Positions 33,626-41,674 are shown, numbered from the stretch's first letter. The stretch: 64,000 nt of DNA from Actinomadura madurae (GCF_900115095.1 NZ_FOVH01000008.1:62001-126000); one strand, 5' to 3'. The notes: generated by a model from the sequence alone, not told the origin. Translations and numbers: made by a program.

Positions 33626-34861
33626 ATGACCACCACCCCCGACATCGAACTGGTCGATCCCGGCGCGTACGAGCGCGGCGGCATCCCGCACGAGCAGCTG
33701 GCGTGGCTGCGCGAGCACGAGCCGGTGCACTGGCACCACGGCGATCCGGAGCGGGACTACCCGCCGTTCTGGGCGGTCACGCGGCACGAGGACGTCGTCC
33801 ACGTGTCGCGGCATCCGGAGGTCTTCTCGTCCTGGCGGCGGCTCGCGCTCTTCGACGAGCCGCCGGAGGATCATCTCGTCCTGCAGCGGATGATGATGCT
33901 CAACCAGGACCCGCCGGAGCACTCGCGCAAGCGGAGCATCGTCAACCGGGGCTTCACGCCGCGCGCCATCGGCGCGCTGGCGGAGCACATCCGCGACATC
34001 TGCCGGACGCTGGTCACCGAGACCGCCGAGCGGGGCGAGGACGCCGACTTCGTCCGCGACCTGGCGGCGCCGCTGCCCCTGTACGTCATCTGCGAGCTGC
34101 TGGGCGCGCCGCCGGAGGACCGGGAGAAGATCTTCCACTGGTCGAACACCCTGATCGGCGGGGACGACCCGGAGTTCCAGCGCACGCCGGAGGAGGGCCA
34201 GGCCGCGGCGACCGAGCTGTACGCCTACGCCAACGTCCTGGCCGCCGACCGGCGGGAGAACCCCCGCGACGACATCGTCACCAAGCTGCTCCAGCCGGAC
34301 GCGGACGGCGAGGTCCTGACCGGGGACGAGTTCGAGCTGTTCGTCATGCTGCTGTCGGTCGCCGGGAACGAGACGACCCGCAACGCGGCGACCGGCGGCA
34401 TGCTCGCGCTGCTGGAGCATCCGGAGCAGTGGGCGCGGCTCAGGGAGGACCGGTCCCTGGTCCGCACGGCCGCGGACGAGATCGTCCGCTGGGTCACGCC
34501 GGTCAACCTGTTCCGCCGGACGGCCGTCCAGGACACCGAGCTCGGCGGCAAGAAGATCAAGGAGGGCGACAAGGTCGTCGTCTTCTACTCGTCCGCCAAC
34601 CGCGACGAGGCCGTGTTCGCCGACCCGTACGCCTTCGACGTGGGACGGGACCCGAACCCGCACCTCGGATTCGGCGGCGGAGGGCCCCACTTCTGCCTGG
34701 GCTCGCACCTTGCCCGACTTGAGCTGAGTGTGCTCTTCGAAACACTTTTGGACGCCATGCCCAATATTGAACTCAGCGGTAACGTACGCAGGCTAAGGTC
34801 TAGTTTCATCAACGGCATAAAGGAGATGCCGGTGCGCGTGCGACCGGCGTCCCTCGACTGA
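33626..34861 (+). CDS. Cytochrome P450, tandem CYP125/CYP124-like paralogue
   Basis: This 411-residue P450 is clearly paralogous to its upstream neighbour: shared YERGGIPH, APLPLYVICELLGAPPEDRE, IFHWSN, and DDIVTKLLQPDADG. The I-helix is SVAGNETTRNAATGGML near 240, ExxR is in ADEIVRWVTPVNLFRRTAV near 278, and the heme loop is GFGGGGPHFCLGSHLAR near 353. The 36-bp gap to the upstream P450 suggests co-transcription from the KstR-controlled promoter. The two copies may divide sterol substrates or positions. Confidence 0.88.
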   Translation: MTTTPDIELVDPGAYERGGIPHEQLAWLREHEPVHWHHGDPERDYPPFWAVTRHEDVVHVSRHPEVFSSWRRLALFDEPPEDHLVLQRMMMLNQDPPEHSRKRSIVNRGFTPRAIGALAEHIRDICRTLVTETAERGEDADFVRDLAAPLPLYVICELLGAPPEDREKIFHWSNTLIGGDDPEFQRTPEEGQAAATELYAYANVLAADRRENPRDDIVTKLLQPDADGEVLTGDEFELFVMLLSVAGNETTRNAATGGMLALLEHPEQWARLREDRSLVRTAADEIVRWVTPVNLFRRTAVQDTELGGKKIKEGDKVVVFYSSANRDEAVFADPYAFDVGRDPNPHLGFGGGGPHFCLGSHLARLELSVLFETLLDAMPNIELSGNVRRLRSSFINGIKEMPVRVRPASLD

Positions 34862-34889
34862 CGGGAGTGGTGCGTGAACAGGGCCTGGC

Positions 34890-36170
34890 GTGGGTGAGGC
34901 AGGCGAGGCGGGCGGCCCGTTGCGGGTGGCCCTGCTCTCGTACCGGAGCAAGCCGCACTGCGGCGGGCAGGGCGTCTACCTCCGGCATCTGAGCCGGGAA
35001 CTGGTCGATCTCGGGCACACCGTCGAGGTCGTCTCGGGCCAGCCGTACCCCGAGCTCGACCGCGAGGAGATCGCCCTCACCAAGCTCCCGAGCCTGGACC
35101 TGTACCGCGACGAGGACCCGTTCCGCACCCCCGCGCTCCGCGAGTTCCGCGACTGGCTGGACGTCCTGGAGTTCGCGCACATGAAGACCGGCGGCTTCCC
35201 CGAGCCGCTGACGTTCAGCCTGCGCGCGCTGCGGCTGCTGCGCCGGCGCCGCCGCGACTTCGACGTCGTGCACGACAACCAGGTCCTCGGCCTCGGCAAC
35301 CTCGGCATCGCCCGGCTCGGGCTGCCCCTGGTGACCAGCATCCACCACCCGATCAGCGTCGACCGGCGGATCGAGATCGAGGCCGCCCGCGGGATCAAGC
35401 AGAAGCTCGGCAAGCTCCGCTGGTACGGGTTCGTCGGCATGCAGTCGCAGGTGTCCCGGCGGATCGGCCCGGTCCTGACGGTGTCGGAGTCCTCCAAGGT
35501 CGACATCGTCAAGGACTTCAAGGTCGACCCGCGCGACATCGAGATCCTGCCGCTCGGCGTCGACACCCGGATCTTCCACCCGCGCGGGGAGCGCGTCCCG
35601 GGCCGGATCGTCGCGATGGCCAGCGCGGACGCGCCGATCAAGGGCGTGGACGTGCTGCTTCGCGCGGTCGCCAAGGTCGCCACCGAGCGGGACGTCCACG
35701 TGATCGTCGTGAGCCGGCCGCAGAAGGACGGGCCGACCGACAAGCTCGTCCGCGAGCTGGCCCTCGGCGACCGCGTCCGGTTCGTCAGCGGCATCGGCGA
35801 CGCGGAGCTCGGCGAGCTGCTCGCGTCCGCGGAGACCGCCGTCGTCCCGTCCCGCTACGAGGGGTTCTCGCTGCCGGCCGTGGAGCACATGGCGTCCGGG
35901 ACGCCGCTCGTCGCCAGCCGCGCCGGCGCGCTGCCCGAGGTCGTCGGCGACGCCGGGATCCTCGTCCAGCCCGGCGACGTGGAGGAGCTGGCCGCGACCC
36001 TGCACCGCCTGCACGACTCCGCCGGGGAGCGCGCGCGGGCGGGCGCCGCCGGTCTCGCCCGCGTCCAGCAGCGGTTCGCCTGGCCCGCGGTGGCGCAGGC
36101 CACCGTCGAGCACTACCGGGCCGCGATCGCCCAGCAGAACTACCGGCGGCTCGCCGCCGGGGGCAAGTGA
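34890..36170 (+). CDS. Family 4 glycosyltransferase
   Basis: This 426-residue GT-B enzyme has the N-terminal RVALLSYRSKPHCGGQGVYL, SIHHPISVDRR near 154, the central MASADAPIKGVDVLLRAV near 249, and the C-terminal nucleotide-sugar site VPSRYEGFSLPAVEHMASG near 328-346. It starts with GTG 34890, 28 bp after the second P450, and continues the same transcription direction into a methyltransferase and a toroid protein. Probably transfers a hexose to a lipid or small-molecule acceptor; the acceptor is unknown. The position downstream of KstR-linked P450s is noteworthy. Confidence 0.85.
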   Translation: MGEAGEAGGPLRVALLSYRSKPHCGGQGVYLRHLSRELVDLGHTVEVVSGQPYPELDREEIALTKLPSLDLYRDEDPFRTPALREFRDWLDVLEFAHMKTGGFPEPLTFSLRALRLLRRRRRDFDVVHDNQVLGLGNLGIARLGLPLVTSIHHPISVDRRIEIEAARGIKQKLGKLRWYGFVGMQSQVSRRIGPVLTVSESSKVDIVKDFKVDPRDIEILPLGVDTRIFHPRGERVPGRIVAMASADAPIKGVDVLLRAVAKVATERDVHVIVVSRPQKDGPTDKLVRELALGDRVRFVSGIGDAELGELLASAETAVVPSRYEGFSLPAVEHMASGTPLVASRAGALPEVVGDAGILVQPGDVEELAATLHRLHDSAGERARAGAAGLARVQQRFAWPAVAQATVEHYRAAIAQQNYRRLAAGGK

Positions 36171-36213
36171 GGGAGCGCCCTCCCGGCGGCCCCTGTACGG
36201 AAGGAGCACGACC

Positions 36214-36975
36214 CTGCTGACCGTGGATTTCCAGCGGTTCCGCGTCTCCCCCGGAGACCGCGTCCTCGACATGGGATGCGGCGCCGGACGGCACGCCTTC
36301 GAGCTGTACCGCCGGGGGGCGCACGTCGTGGCCTTCGACCAGGACGCCGGCGAGCTGGCCGGCGTCGAGACGATGTTCGGGGCCATGCGCCTCGAAGGCG
36401 AGGTGCCCGCGGACGCGACCGCCGAGACCGTCCAGGGTGACGCGCTCGACCTGCCGTTCCCCGACGACCGCTTCGACGCGATCATCGCGTCCGAGGTGCT
36501 GGAGCACATCCCCGACGACATGCGGGCGATGCGCGAGCTGCTGCGCGTCCTGAAGCCTGGCGGGAGGCTCGCGGTGACGGTGCCGAGCTGGCTGCCCGAG
36601 CGGGTGTGCTGGGCGCTGTCGGAGGACTACCACACGGCCCCGGGCGGGCACGTGCGGATCTACACGCGCGCCGAGCTGGAGGCCAAGCTGAAGTCGACCG
36701 GCTTCAGGATCGGCGGCCACCACCACGCGCACGGCCTGCACGCGCCGTACTGGTGGATCAAGTGCGCGGTGGGCGTGGACAACGACGGCAACCCCCTGGC
36801 CAAGGCCTACCACCAGATCCTCGTGTGGGACATCATGAAGCGGCCGCTCGCCACCCGGCTCGCCGAGCACGTGATGAACCCGCTGATCGGCAAGAGCGTC
36901 GTCGTCTACTCCGCCAAGCCCGCGGTCCCCGGCACGCCCGCGACCCCGGCCAGGGAGACGGCGGATGCGGTCTGA
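36214..36975 (+). CDS. Class I SAM-dependent methyltransferase (probable CTG start)
   Basis: This enzyme has ~253 residues. SAM motif I is VLDMGCGAGRHAFELYRRGA near 19-38, motif II is DLPFPDDRFDAIIASEVLEH near 79-98, and motif III is LRVLKPGGRLAV near 112. The family's usual N-terminus (MLTVDF-RF) is reproduced by CTG CTG ACC GTG GAT TTC beginning at 36214, 7 nt after AAGGAG. The first canonical codon, GTG 36223, is 16 nt from that site and would remove three conserved residues. It overlaps the next gene by 11 bp. Substrate unknown. Confidence 0.82.
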   Translation: MLTVDFQRFRVSPGDRVLDMGCGAGRHAFELYRRGAHVVAFDQDAGELAGVETMFGAMRLEGEVPADATAETVQGDALDLPFPDDRFDAIIASEVLEHIPDDMRAMRELLRVLKPGGRLAVTVPSWLPERVCWALSEDYHTAPGGHVRIYTRAELEAKLKSTGFRIGGHHHAHGLHAPYWWIKCAVGVDNDGNPLAKAYHQILVWDIMKRPLATRLAEHVMNPLIGKSVVVYSAKPAVPGTPATPARETADAV

Positions 36976-38080
36976 GACCGCGCCGCCCGCAGTCCCCGGA
37001 ATCCTCACGACGGACGAGATCGTCGCGACGGCGCGGAGCATCGCGGCGCAGCAGGAGGCGTCCGGCGCCATCCCGTGGTTCTCCCCGACCGGCGGCGTCC
37101 CCGGCCACGTGGACGCCTGGAACCACGTCGAGGCGGCGATGGCGCTGTCGGTCGCCGGTCTCGGCGCGGAGGCCCGGCGGGCGTACGAGTGGCTGCGGGG
37201 CGTCCAGCGGCCGGACGGGTCGTGGCCCGCGAAGTGGGTGCTCGGCGAGGTCACCGAGCCGGGCGGCGAGTCCAACCACGCCGCCTACGTCGCGGTCGGC
37301 GTCTGGCACGAGCTGCTCACCACCGGCGACGAGCGCTTCGCGCGGCACATGTGGCCGGCGGTCCGGCGGGCGATCGACTTCACGCTCGGGCTGCAGACCC
37401 GGCGCGGCGAGATCATCTGGATCCGGCACGAGGACGGCGAGCCGTCCGACCACGCGCTGCTGACCGGCTGCTCGTCCATCTACCAGTCGCTGCGCTGCGC
37501 GGTGGCGCTGGCCGAGCACCTCGGCGAGCACCAGCCGGAGTGGGAGCTCGCCGCCGACCAGCTCGGGCACGTGGTGGCCGCGCATCCGGAGGCGTTCGCC
37601 GACAAGAGCCGCTGGTCGATGGACTGGTACTACCCGGTGCTCGGCGGCCCGGTGCGCGGCGCGGACGCGGCCCGCCGGTTCGAGGAGCAGTGGGACGCCT
37701 TCGTCGTGCCGGGCCTCGGGTGCCGGTGCGTGTCCGACCAGCCGTGGGTGACGGCGGCGGAGAGCTGCGAGCTGGTGCTGGCGCTGGACGCGGCGGGCGA
37801 CCGCGACCGCGCGCTGGAGCTGTTCGCCACGATCCAGCACCTCCGGCACGAGGACGGCTCGTACTGGACGGGCTGGCAGTTCGAGAACGAGCGGCACTTC
37901 CCCGGGGACCGCTCCACCTACACGGCGGCGGCGGTCGTCCTGGCGGCGGACGCGCTGGCGGGCGCGTCCCCCGGCTCCCGGCTGTTCAAGGAGATCGCGG
38001 GACGGCCGCTCGGGCCGTCGGAGGCGTCCGACCCGCTGGCGTGCGGGTGCGCGCTGGTCGCGGTCGCCAACCGCGTGTGA
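36965..38080 (+). CDS. Alpha/alpha-toroid protein (prenyltransferase/squalene cyclase-like repeat)
   Basis: This 371-residue mostly helical protein has repeated segments typical of alpha-alpha toroids: SGAIPWFSPTGG near 35, VDAWNHVEAAMALS near 50, GVQRPDGSWPAKWVLGE near 80, HEDGSYWTGWQFEN near 300. Proteins of this kind are usually named prenyltransferase-like. No DxDD cyclase motif or CaaX-enzyme zinc site is obvious, so enzymatic class is open; glycoside-hydrolase-like (alpha/alpha)6 barrels are an alternative. It is translationally coupled to the methyltransferase (11-bp overlap) and follows the GT4. Confidence 0.75.
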   Translation: MRSETAPPAVPGILTTDEIVATARSIAAQQEASGAIPWFSPTGGVPGHVDAWNHVEAAMALSVAGLGAEARRAYEWLRGVQRPDGSWPAKWVLGEVTEPGGESNHAAYVAVGVWHELLTTGDERFARHMWPAVRRAIDFTLGLQTRRGEIIWIRHEDGEPSDHALLTGCSSIYQSLRCAVALAEHLGEHQPEWELAADQLGHVVAAHPEAFADKSRWSMDWYYPVLGGPVRGADAARRFEEQWDAFVVPGLGCRCVSDQPWVTAAESCELVLALDAAGDRDRALELFATIQHLRHEDGSYWTGWQFENERHFPGDRSTYTAAAVVLAADALAGASPGSRLFKEIAGRPLGPSEASDPLACGCALVAVANRV

Positions 38081-38119
38081 GGCGCCCGCGTGGGGCGGCT
38101 CAGCGGCGTCTGAGAGGCG

Positions 38120-38836
38120 TCAGGCGGACGGCGTGAGGGGGTCGGTGCCGGCGACCCTTTCCAGGACGCGCAGCGACCCTTCCACCCGCCGTTCCTCGAA
38201 CGCTCCGCTCTCCAAGGCCCGAAGGTAGACGTGGTAGGGCGGCTGCCCGCCGTCCCGCGGGTCGGGGAAGACGTCGTGGATCACGAGGGCTCCGCCGACG
38301 GCGACGTGCGGCGCCCAGCCCTCGTAGTCGCCCTGCGCGTGCTCCTCGGCGTGCCCGCCGTCGATGAACAGCAGCGCCAGGGGCGCCCGCCAGAAGGCCG
38401 AGACGGTGCGCGACTGCCCGACGATGGCGACGACCTCGTCCTCCAGGCCCGCGTAGCCGATCGTCTTGCGGAAGGTGGGCAGCGTGTCCATCCGGCCGGT
38501 GCTCGGGTCGACCAGGGACGGGTCGTGGTGCTCCCAGCCCGCCTGGTTCTCCTCGGAGCCGTGGTGGTGGTCGACGGTGACCAGGACCGTTCCCGCCGTC
38601 CGGGCAGCGGCGCCCAGGTAGACGGCGGACTTCCCGCAGTAGGTGCCGACCTCCAGCATGGGCCCGGCCGCGGCGAGGCGGGCCCCGTAGAGCAGGGCCG
38701 TCTCGTACAGCGCGAGGCCCTCCTCCTCCGGCATGAAGCCCTTGGCGGCGCGGGCGACCCGCCGCAGGTCGGCGGGCATCGCCGGGGCGGGCGCGGCGGT
38801 CGTCCCCGCGGGGGTGGACGCCTTGGTGTCGGTCAT
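38120..38836 (-). CDS. Class I SAM-dependent methyltransferase (CmcI/TylF-like)
   Basis: This 238-residue protein has motif I variant GPMLEVGTYCGKSAVYLGAA near 57-76, VTVDHHHGSEEN near 86, LALLFIDGGHAEEHAQGDYE near 152-171, and GGALVIHDVFPDP near 181. This fits the methyltransferase_24/CmcI-like group, in which metal-binding Asp/His residues help catalysis. It is convergent with the toroid gene and divergent from the ferredoxin across a region holding a KstR operator. Substrate unknown. Confidence 0.8.
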   Translation of the reverse strand: MTDTKASTPAGTTAAPAPAMPADLRRVARAAKGFMPEEEGLALYETALLYGARLAAAGPMLEVGTYCGKSAVYLGAAARTAGTVLVTVDHHHGSEENQAGWEHHDPSLVDPSTGRMDTLPTFRKTIGYAGLEDEVVAIVGQSRTVSAFWRAPLALLFIDGGHAEEHAQGDYEGWAPHVAVGGALVIHDVFPDPRDGGQPPYHVYLRALESGAFEERRVEGSLRVLERVAGTDPLTPSA

Positions 38837-38933
38837 CGATCTCCTCTGTCCGGGGCACCTTACCTCGCGGGCGCCATGTCCAACATCGTCCGGATGAGTC
38901 GTGCTGTGTCCAGGATGGCTTGCCCCACCAGAC

Positions 38934-38947
38934 TGGAACGTGTTCTA
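38934..38947. promoter_or_regulatory. KstR operator between methyltransferase and ferredoxin
   Basis: TGGAACGTGTTCTA matches TnnAACnnGTTnnA at all fixed positions. It lies in the divergent region 110 bp upstream of the ferredoxin ATG. A second palindrome, CCGAAC-CGT-GTTCGG, follows at 38972-38986 with a different spacing. Confidence 0.85.
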
Positions 38948-39056
38948 CTTTCCGGGTGCACAAGAACCTTCCCGAACCGTGTTCGGTAGGTTGGCGGGCG
39001 CGGTGGCCAGGCCCCGGCACCGCGGCGCTCACCGGGAATCGTGAACGGAGAAGGCG

Positions 39057-39248
39057 ATGAATGTACGGGTCGACCCGCTGGTGTGCGAGGCGAACGCCGT
39101 GTGCGTCGGGCTCGCCCCCGAGGTCTTCGACCTCACCGACGACGACGAGCTGGTGATCCTGAAGCCGGACGTCCCGCCCGGGGAGCAGGACCGCGTCCGG
39201 CACGCGGTCCGGTCGTGCCCGAAGGCCGCGCTGACGCTGGAGGAGTAG
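39057..39248 (+). CDS. Small P450-type ferredoxin (3Fe-4S type, Asn in cluster motif)
   Basis: This 63-residue acidic ferredoxin has three cluster Cys: CEANAVC (residues 10-16) and RSCPKAAL (Cys54). The fourth ligand position of the usual C-x2-C/H-x2-C motif is Asn13. Such ferredoxins carry electrons to actinobacterial P450s. GGAGAAGG precedes the ATG by 2-3 nt. A KstR operator upstream and two KstR-linked P450s nearby suggest it serves them. A 17-bp-stem terminator follows. Confidence 0.88.
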   Translation: MNVRVDPLVCEANAVCVGLAPEVFDLTDDDELVILKPDVPPGEQDRVRHAVRSCPKAALTLEE

Positions 39249-39280
39249 CCCGACCGCGCCGCTTCCCGGCCCCCGAGCCT

Positions 39281-39330
39281 GCGGCGTGCCGTCCCGCAAA
39301 CCGCGCCCATCCCGGGACGGCACGCCGCAC
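39281..39330 (+). terminator. Strong terminator after ferredoxin
   Basis: A perfect 17-bp stem (TGCGGCGTGCCGTCCCG with CGGGACGGCACGCCGCA) and 16-nt loop lies 32 bp after the stop. Confidence 0.85.
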
Positions 39331-39391
39331 GGTCGCACCGGCGTATCATCCTTGTCGTTCGTTCGGACTCCGAGTCGGTCATGGAGCGTAA

Positions 39392-41242
39392 GTGGTGCAC
39401 GGTCTGGGCGCGCTCCTGGCCGCGGCGGCGCTGGCCGCGCCGCTGCTCGCCGCCCCCGCGGCGCACGCCGCGGCCCCCTCGCCGCGCATCCGCGACATCC
39501 AGGGCGCCGCGCACATCTCGCCGCTGAAGGGCCGCGCCGTGTCCGGGGTCCCCGGCGTCGTGACGGCGCTGACCGTCAACGGCTTCTGGATGCAGGACCC
39601 GCACCCCGACCGCAGCCACGCGACGTCCGAGGGCGTCTTCGTCTTCACCCGGACCGCGCCCAAGGCCCGCGTCGGCGACTCCGTCCGCGTGGACGGCAGG
39701 GTCAGCGAGTTCCGCCCCGGCGGCGGAACGTCCGGCGGGCTGACCCGGACGGAGATCGACGCCACCGCGACGGCCGTCGGCGCGCACGGCGCGCCGCTCC
39801 CGGCGCCCGCCGCGCTCGGCCCGCGCGGGCTCCGCCCCCCGGGCGCCGTGATCGAGCGCGGGCGGGGGAACGTCGAGCGGGGCGGCGCGTTCGACCCCCG
39901 CCACGACGCCATCGACTTCTACGAGGCCCTCGAAGGCATGCGGGTCCGCGTCGACGACGCCGTCGCGGCCGGCCCCACCCTCGACGGCGAGCTGCCCGTC
40001 CTGCCCGCCGGCGGCGCCGGGGCGCGGGCGCGGACGGCGCGCGGCGGCATCCTCCTGCGCGACGGCGACGCCAACCCCGAGCGGGTCATCCTCGACGACG
40101 CGCTCGCCCCGATCCCCGCCGCGAACGTCGGCGACCGGCTGCCCGGCCCGAACGACGGCGTCCTCGACTACTCCTACGGCGACTACCGGCTGCTGCTCAC
40201 CGCGTCACCGCGGCGCGTCCCCGGCGGGCCGGCGCGCGAGGCGACCCGGCCGCAGCGCCCCGGCGAGATGGCCGTCGCCACCACCGCGCTGAACGGGCTG
40301 AACCCCGACGCGCCGCCCGCGCGGTTCGACGCCGTGGCCCGCGACATCGTGGCGGGCCTGCGCTCCCCCGACCTCGTCGCGGTGACCGGGCTCGGCGACA
40401 ACAGCGGACCGGACGACGACGGCACCGTCGCCGACGACCAGACCGTCGCGCAGCTCATCACCGCGATCAGCGCGGCGGGCGGTCCCGCCTACGACTGGCG
40501 CTCGGTCGACCCGCGCGACAACGAGGACGGCGGCCGCAAGGGCGCCAACGACCGGGTCGGCTTCCTGTTCCGCACCGACCGCGGCCTGGCGTTCGTCGAC
40601 CGCCCCTCCCCGTCCGAGCCGCTCCCGGACGAGCCGCCCGAGCAGCCCGACCCGGCCGTGACCTCGGTCCGGGCCGTCGCGCGCGGCGGCACGGCCGGGC
40701 TCACGCTCAGCCCGGGCCGGATCGCGCCGCGCGACACCGCGTGGGCCGGCACCCGCAAGCCGCTCGCCGGGGAGCTGACCTGGCAGGGCCGGCGCCTCAT
40801 CGTCATCGCCAACCAGTGGTTCCCGCGGACCGGCGACGACCAGCCGCTCTTCGGGCGCAACCAGCCGCCGTCCCAGCCCACCGCGTGGCGCCGCGACGCG
40901 CAGGCCCGCGTCGTCGCGCGGTTCGTGAACTCCGTCCGGAGGGTGGACGCGAACGCGAGCGTGATCGTGGCGGGCGACCTCAACGACCGGGCGGCGTCCA
41001 TCCCCGTCCAGACCCTGGCCAAGGGGGCGGGGCTCGCCGACCTCTCCGCGGAGCTGCCCGCCGGCGACCGCTACACGGCGGTGACCGCGGGGAACTCCGA
41101 GGACCTCGACCACATCATGCTCAGCGCGTCGCTGCACCGGCGGCGGCACGAGTTCGACGTGGTGCACCGCAGCGCGGAGTTCGCCGACCGGGCCGGCGAG
41201 CGCGACCCGACGGTCGTGCGCATCGCCATGTCAGGGAAATAA
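39392..41242 (+). CDS. Secreted endonuclease/exonuclease/phosphatase-fold protein with altered active site
   Basis: This 616-residue protein has a signal peptide (ALLAAAALAAPLLAAPAAHA, cleavage near residue 27), an OB-like domain (about 45-290), and a C-terminal EEP domain (about 300-610). The metal-binding Glu of the family LQE block is Gly333 (VTGLGDNSGPDDDG). The catalytic His of the NH-F/L block is Gln475 (ANQWFPRTGDDQPLFG). The GDLND and EDLDHIML motifs are kept. It is annotated by fold; standard nuclease activity is doubtful. It starts with tandem GTG codons at 39392/39395. Confidence 0.82.
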   Translation: MVHGLGALLAAAALAAPLLAAPAAHAAAPSPRIRDIQGAAHISPLKGRAVSGVPGVVTALTVNGFWMQDPHPDRSHATSEGVFVFTRTAPKARVGDSVRVDGRVSEFRPGGGTSGGLTRTEIDATATAVGAHGAPLPAPAALGPRGLRPPGAVIERGRGNVERGGAFDPRHDAIDFYEALEGMRVRVDDAVAAGPTLDGELPVLPAGGAGARARTARGGILLRDGDANPERVILDDALAPIPAANVGDRLPGPNDGVLDYSYGDYRLLLTASPRRVPGGPAREATRPQRPGEMAVATTALNGLNPDAPPARFDAVARDIVAGLRSPDLVAVTGLGDNSGPDDDGTVADDQTVAQLITAISAAGGPAYDWRSVDPRDNEDGGRKGANDRVGFLFRTDRGLAFVDRPSPSEPLPDEPPEQPDPAVTSVRAVARGGTAGLTLSPGRIAPRDTAWAGTRKPLAGELTWQGRRLIVIANQWFPRTGDDQPLFGRNQPPSQPTAWRRDAQARVVARFVNSVRRVDANASVIVAGDLNDRAASIPVQTLAKGAGLADLSAELPAGDRYTAVTAGNSEDLDHIMLSASLHRRRHEFDVVHRSAEFADRAGERDPTVVRIAMSGK

Positions 41243-41247
41243 ACACC

Positions 41248-41316
41248 TCACCGGATTTGGGCGGTGCCGAAAAGATCGGCGCGGCAGGTCCCCCAACGCC
41301 TCCGGTGTTTTCCTCC
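41248..41316 (+). other. Structured intergenic segment before the 61-residue membrane protein
   Basis: CACCGGA pairs with TCCGGTG followed by TTTT. Inside lie GCCGA-AAAGA-TCGGC and further GC-rich elements. This may be a terminator of the nuclease gene with a large loop, or a 5' leader of the next gene. It matches no riboswitch that I recognise. Confidence 0.3.
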
Positions 41317-41371
41317 GGACGGGCGGGGCAGCCATCGATCGTCACACCCCCGGCTGGAGGAGACGCCCCCC

Positions 41372-41557
41372 ATGGCGACCCGATACCGACCGCACATCAG
41401 CCTGGTCGGGCTCATCTACATCATCATCGGCGTGTTCATCGCGTGGGACCGCGGCTACATCGACGAAGGCCTGGTCCAGCGCATCGTCAGCGCCCTGCTG
41501 GCCGTCTTCCTGTGGGTCCTCGTCCTGCTGGGCGTGGACTTCCACATCGACTTCTGA
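41372..41557 (+). CDS. Small two-helix membrane protein
   Basis: This 61-residue protein starts with ATG 41372, downstream of GGAGGAG. Two hydrophobic helices are clear: HISLVGLIYIIIGVFIAW (about 8-25) and VSALLAVFLWVLVLLGV (about 39-55). It ends in DFHIDF. Similar short hypothetical proteins are common in actinobacteria, and their role is unknown. A 16-bp terminator follows 12 bp after the stop. Confidence 0.75.
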   Translation: MATRYRPHISLVGLIYIIIGVFIAWDRGYIDEGLVQRIVSALLAVFLWVLVLLGVDFHIDF

Positions 41558-41569
41558 GCGCCCGGCCGG

Positions 41570-41608
41570 GCACGGGCCGTCCCGTCCCCGCCACGGGACG
41601 GCCCGTGC
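41570..41608. terminator. Strong hairpin terminator
   Basis: A perfect 16-bp stem, GCACGGGCCGTCCCGT / ACGGGACGGCCCGTGC, has a 7-nt loop. Confidence 0.85.
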
Positions 41609-41658
41609 CTCCGGCGACAGGTGCACGTCGCGCTCCGGTCATAGACCGCAGAGTGCAC

Positions 41659-41674
41659 CGGACGTTACCGTCCG
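41659..41674. promoter_or_regulatory. Inverted repeat just before the Cys-rich micropeptide
   Basis: CGGACG-TTAC-CGTCCG ends 3 nt before the ATG at 41678. It could be an operator or an RNA hairpin controlling translation initiation. Confidence 0.35.

Noticed and set aside
38972..38986. CCGAAC-CGT-GTTCGG as a further KstR operator
   Set aside because: The half-sites are 3 bp apart, not the 2 bp required by the consensus; it may be another factor's site or chance.
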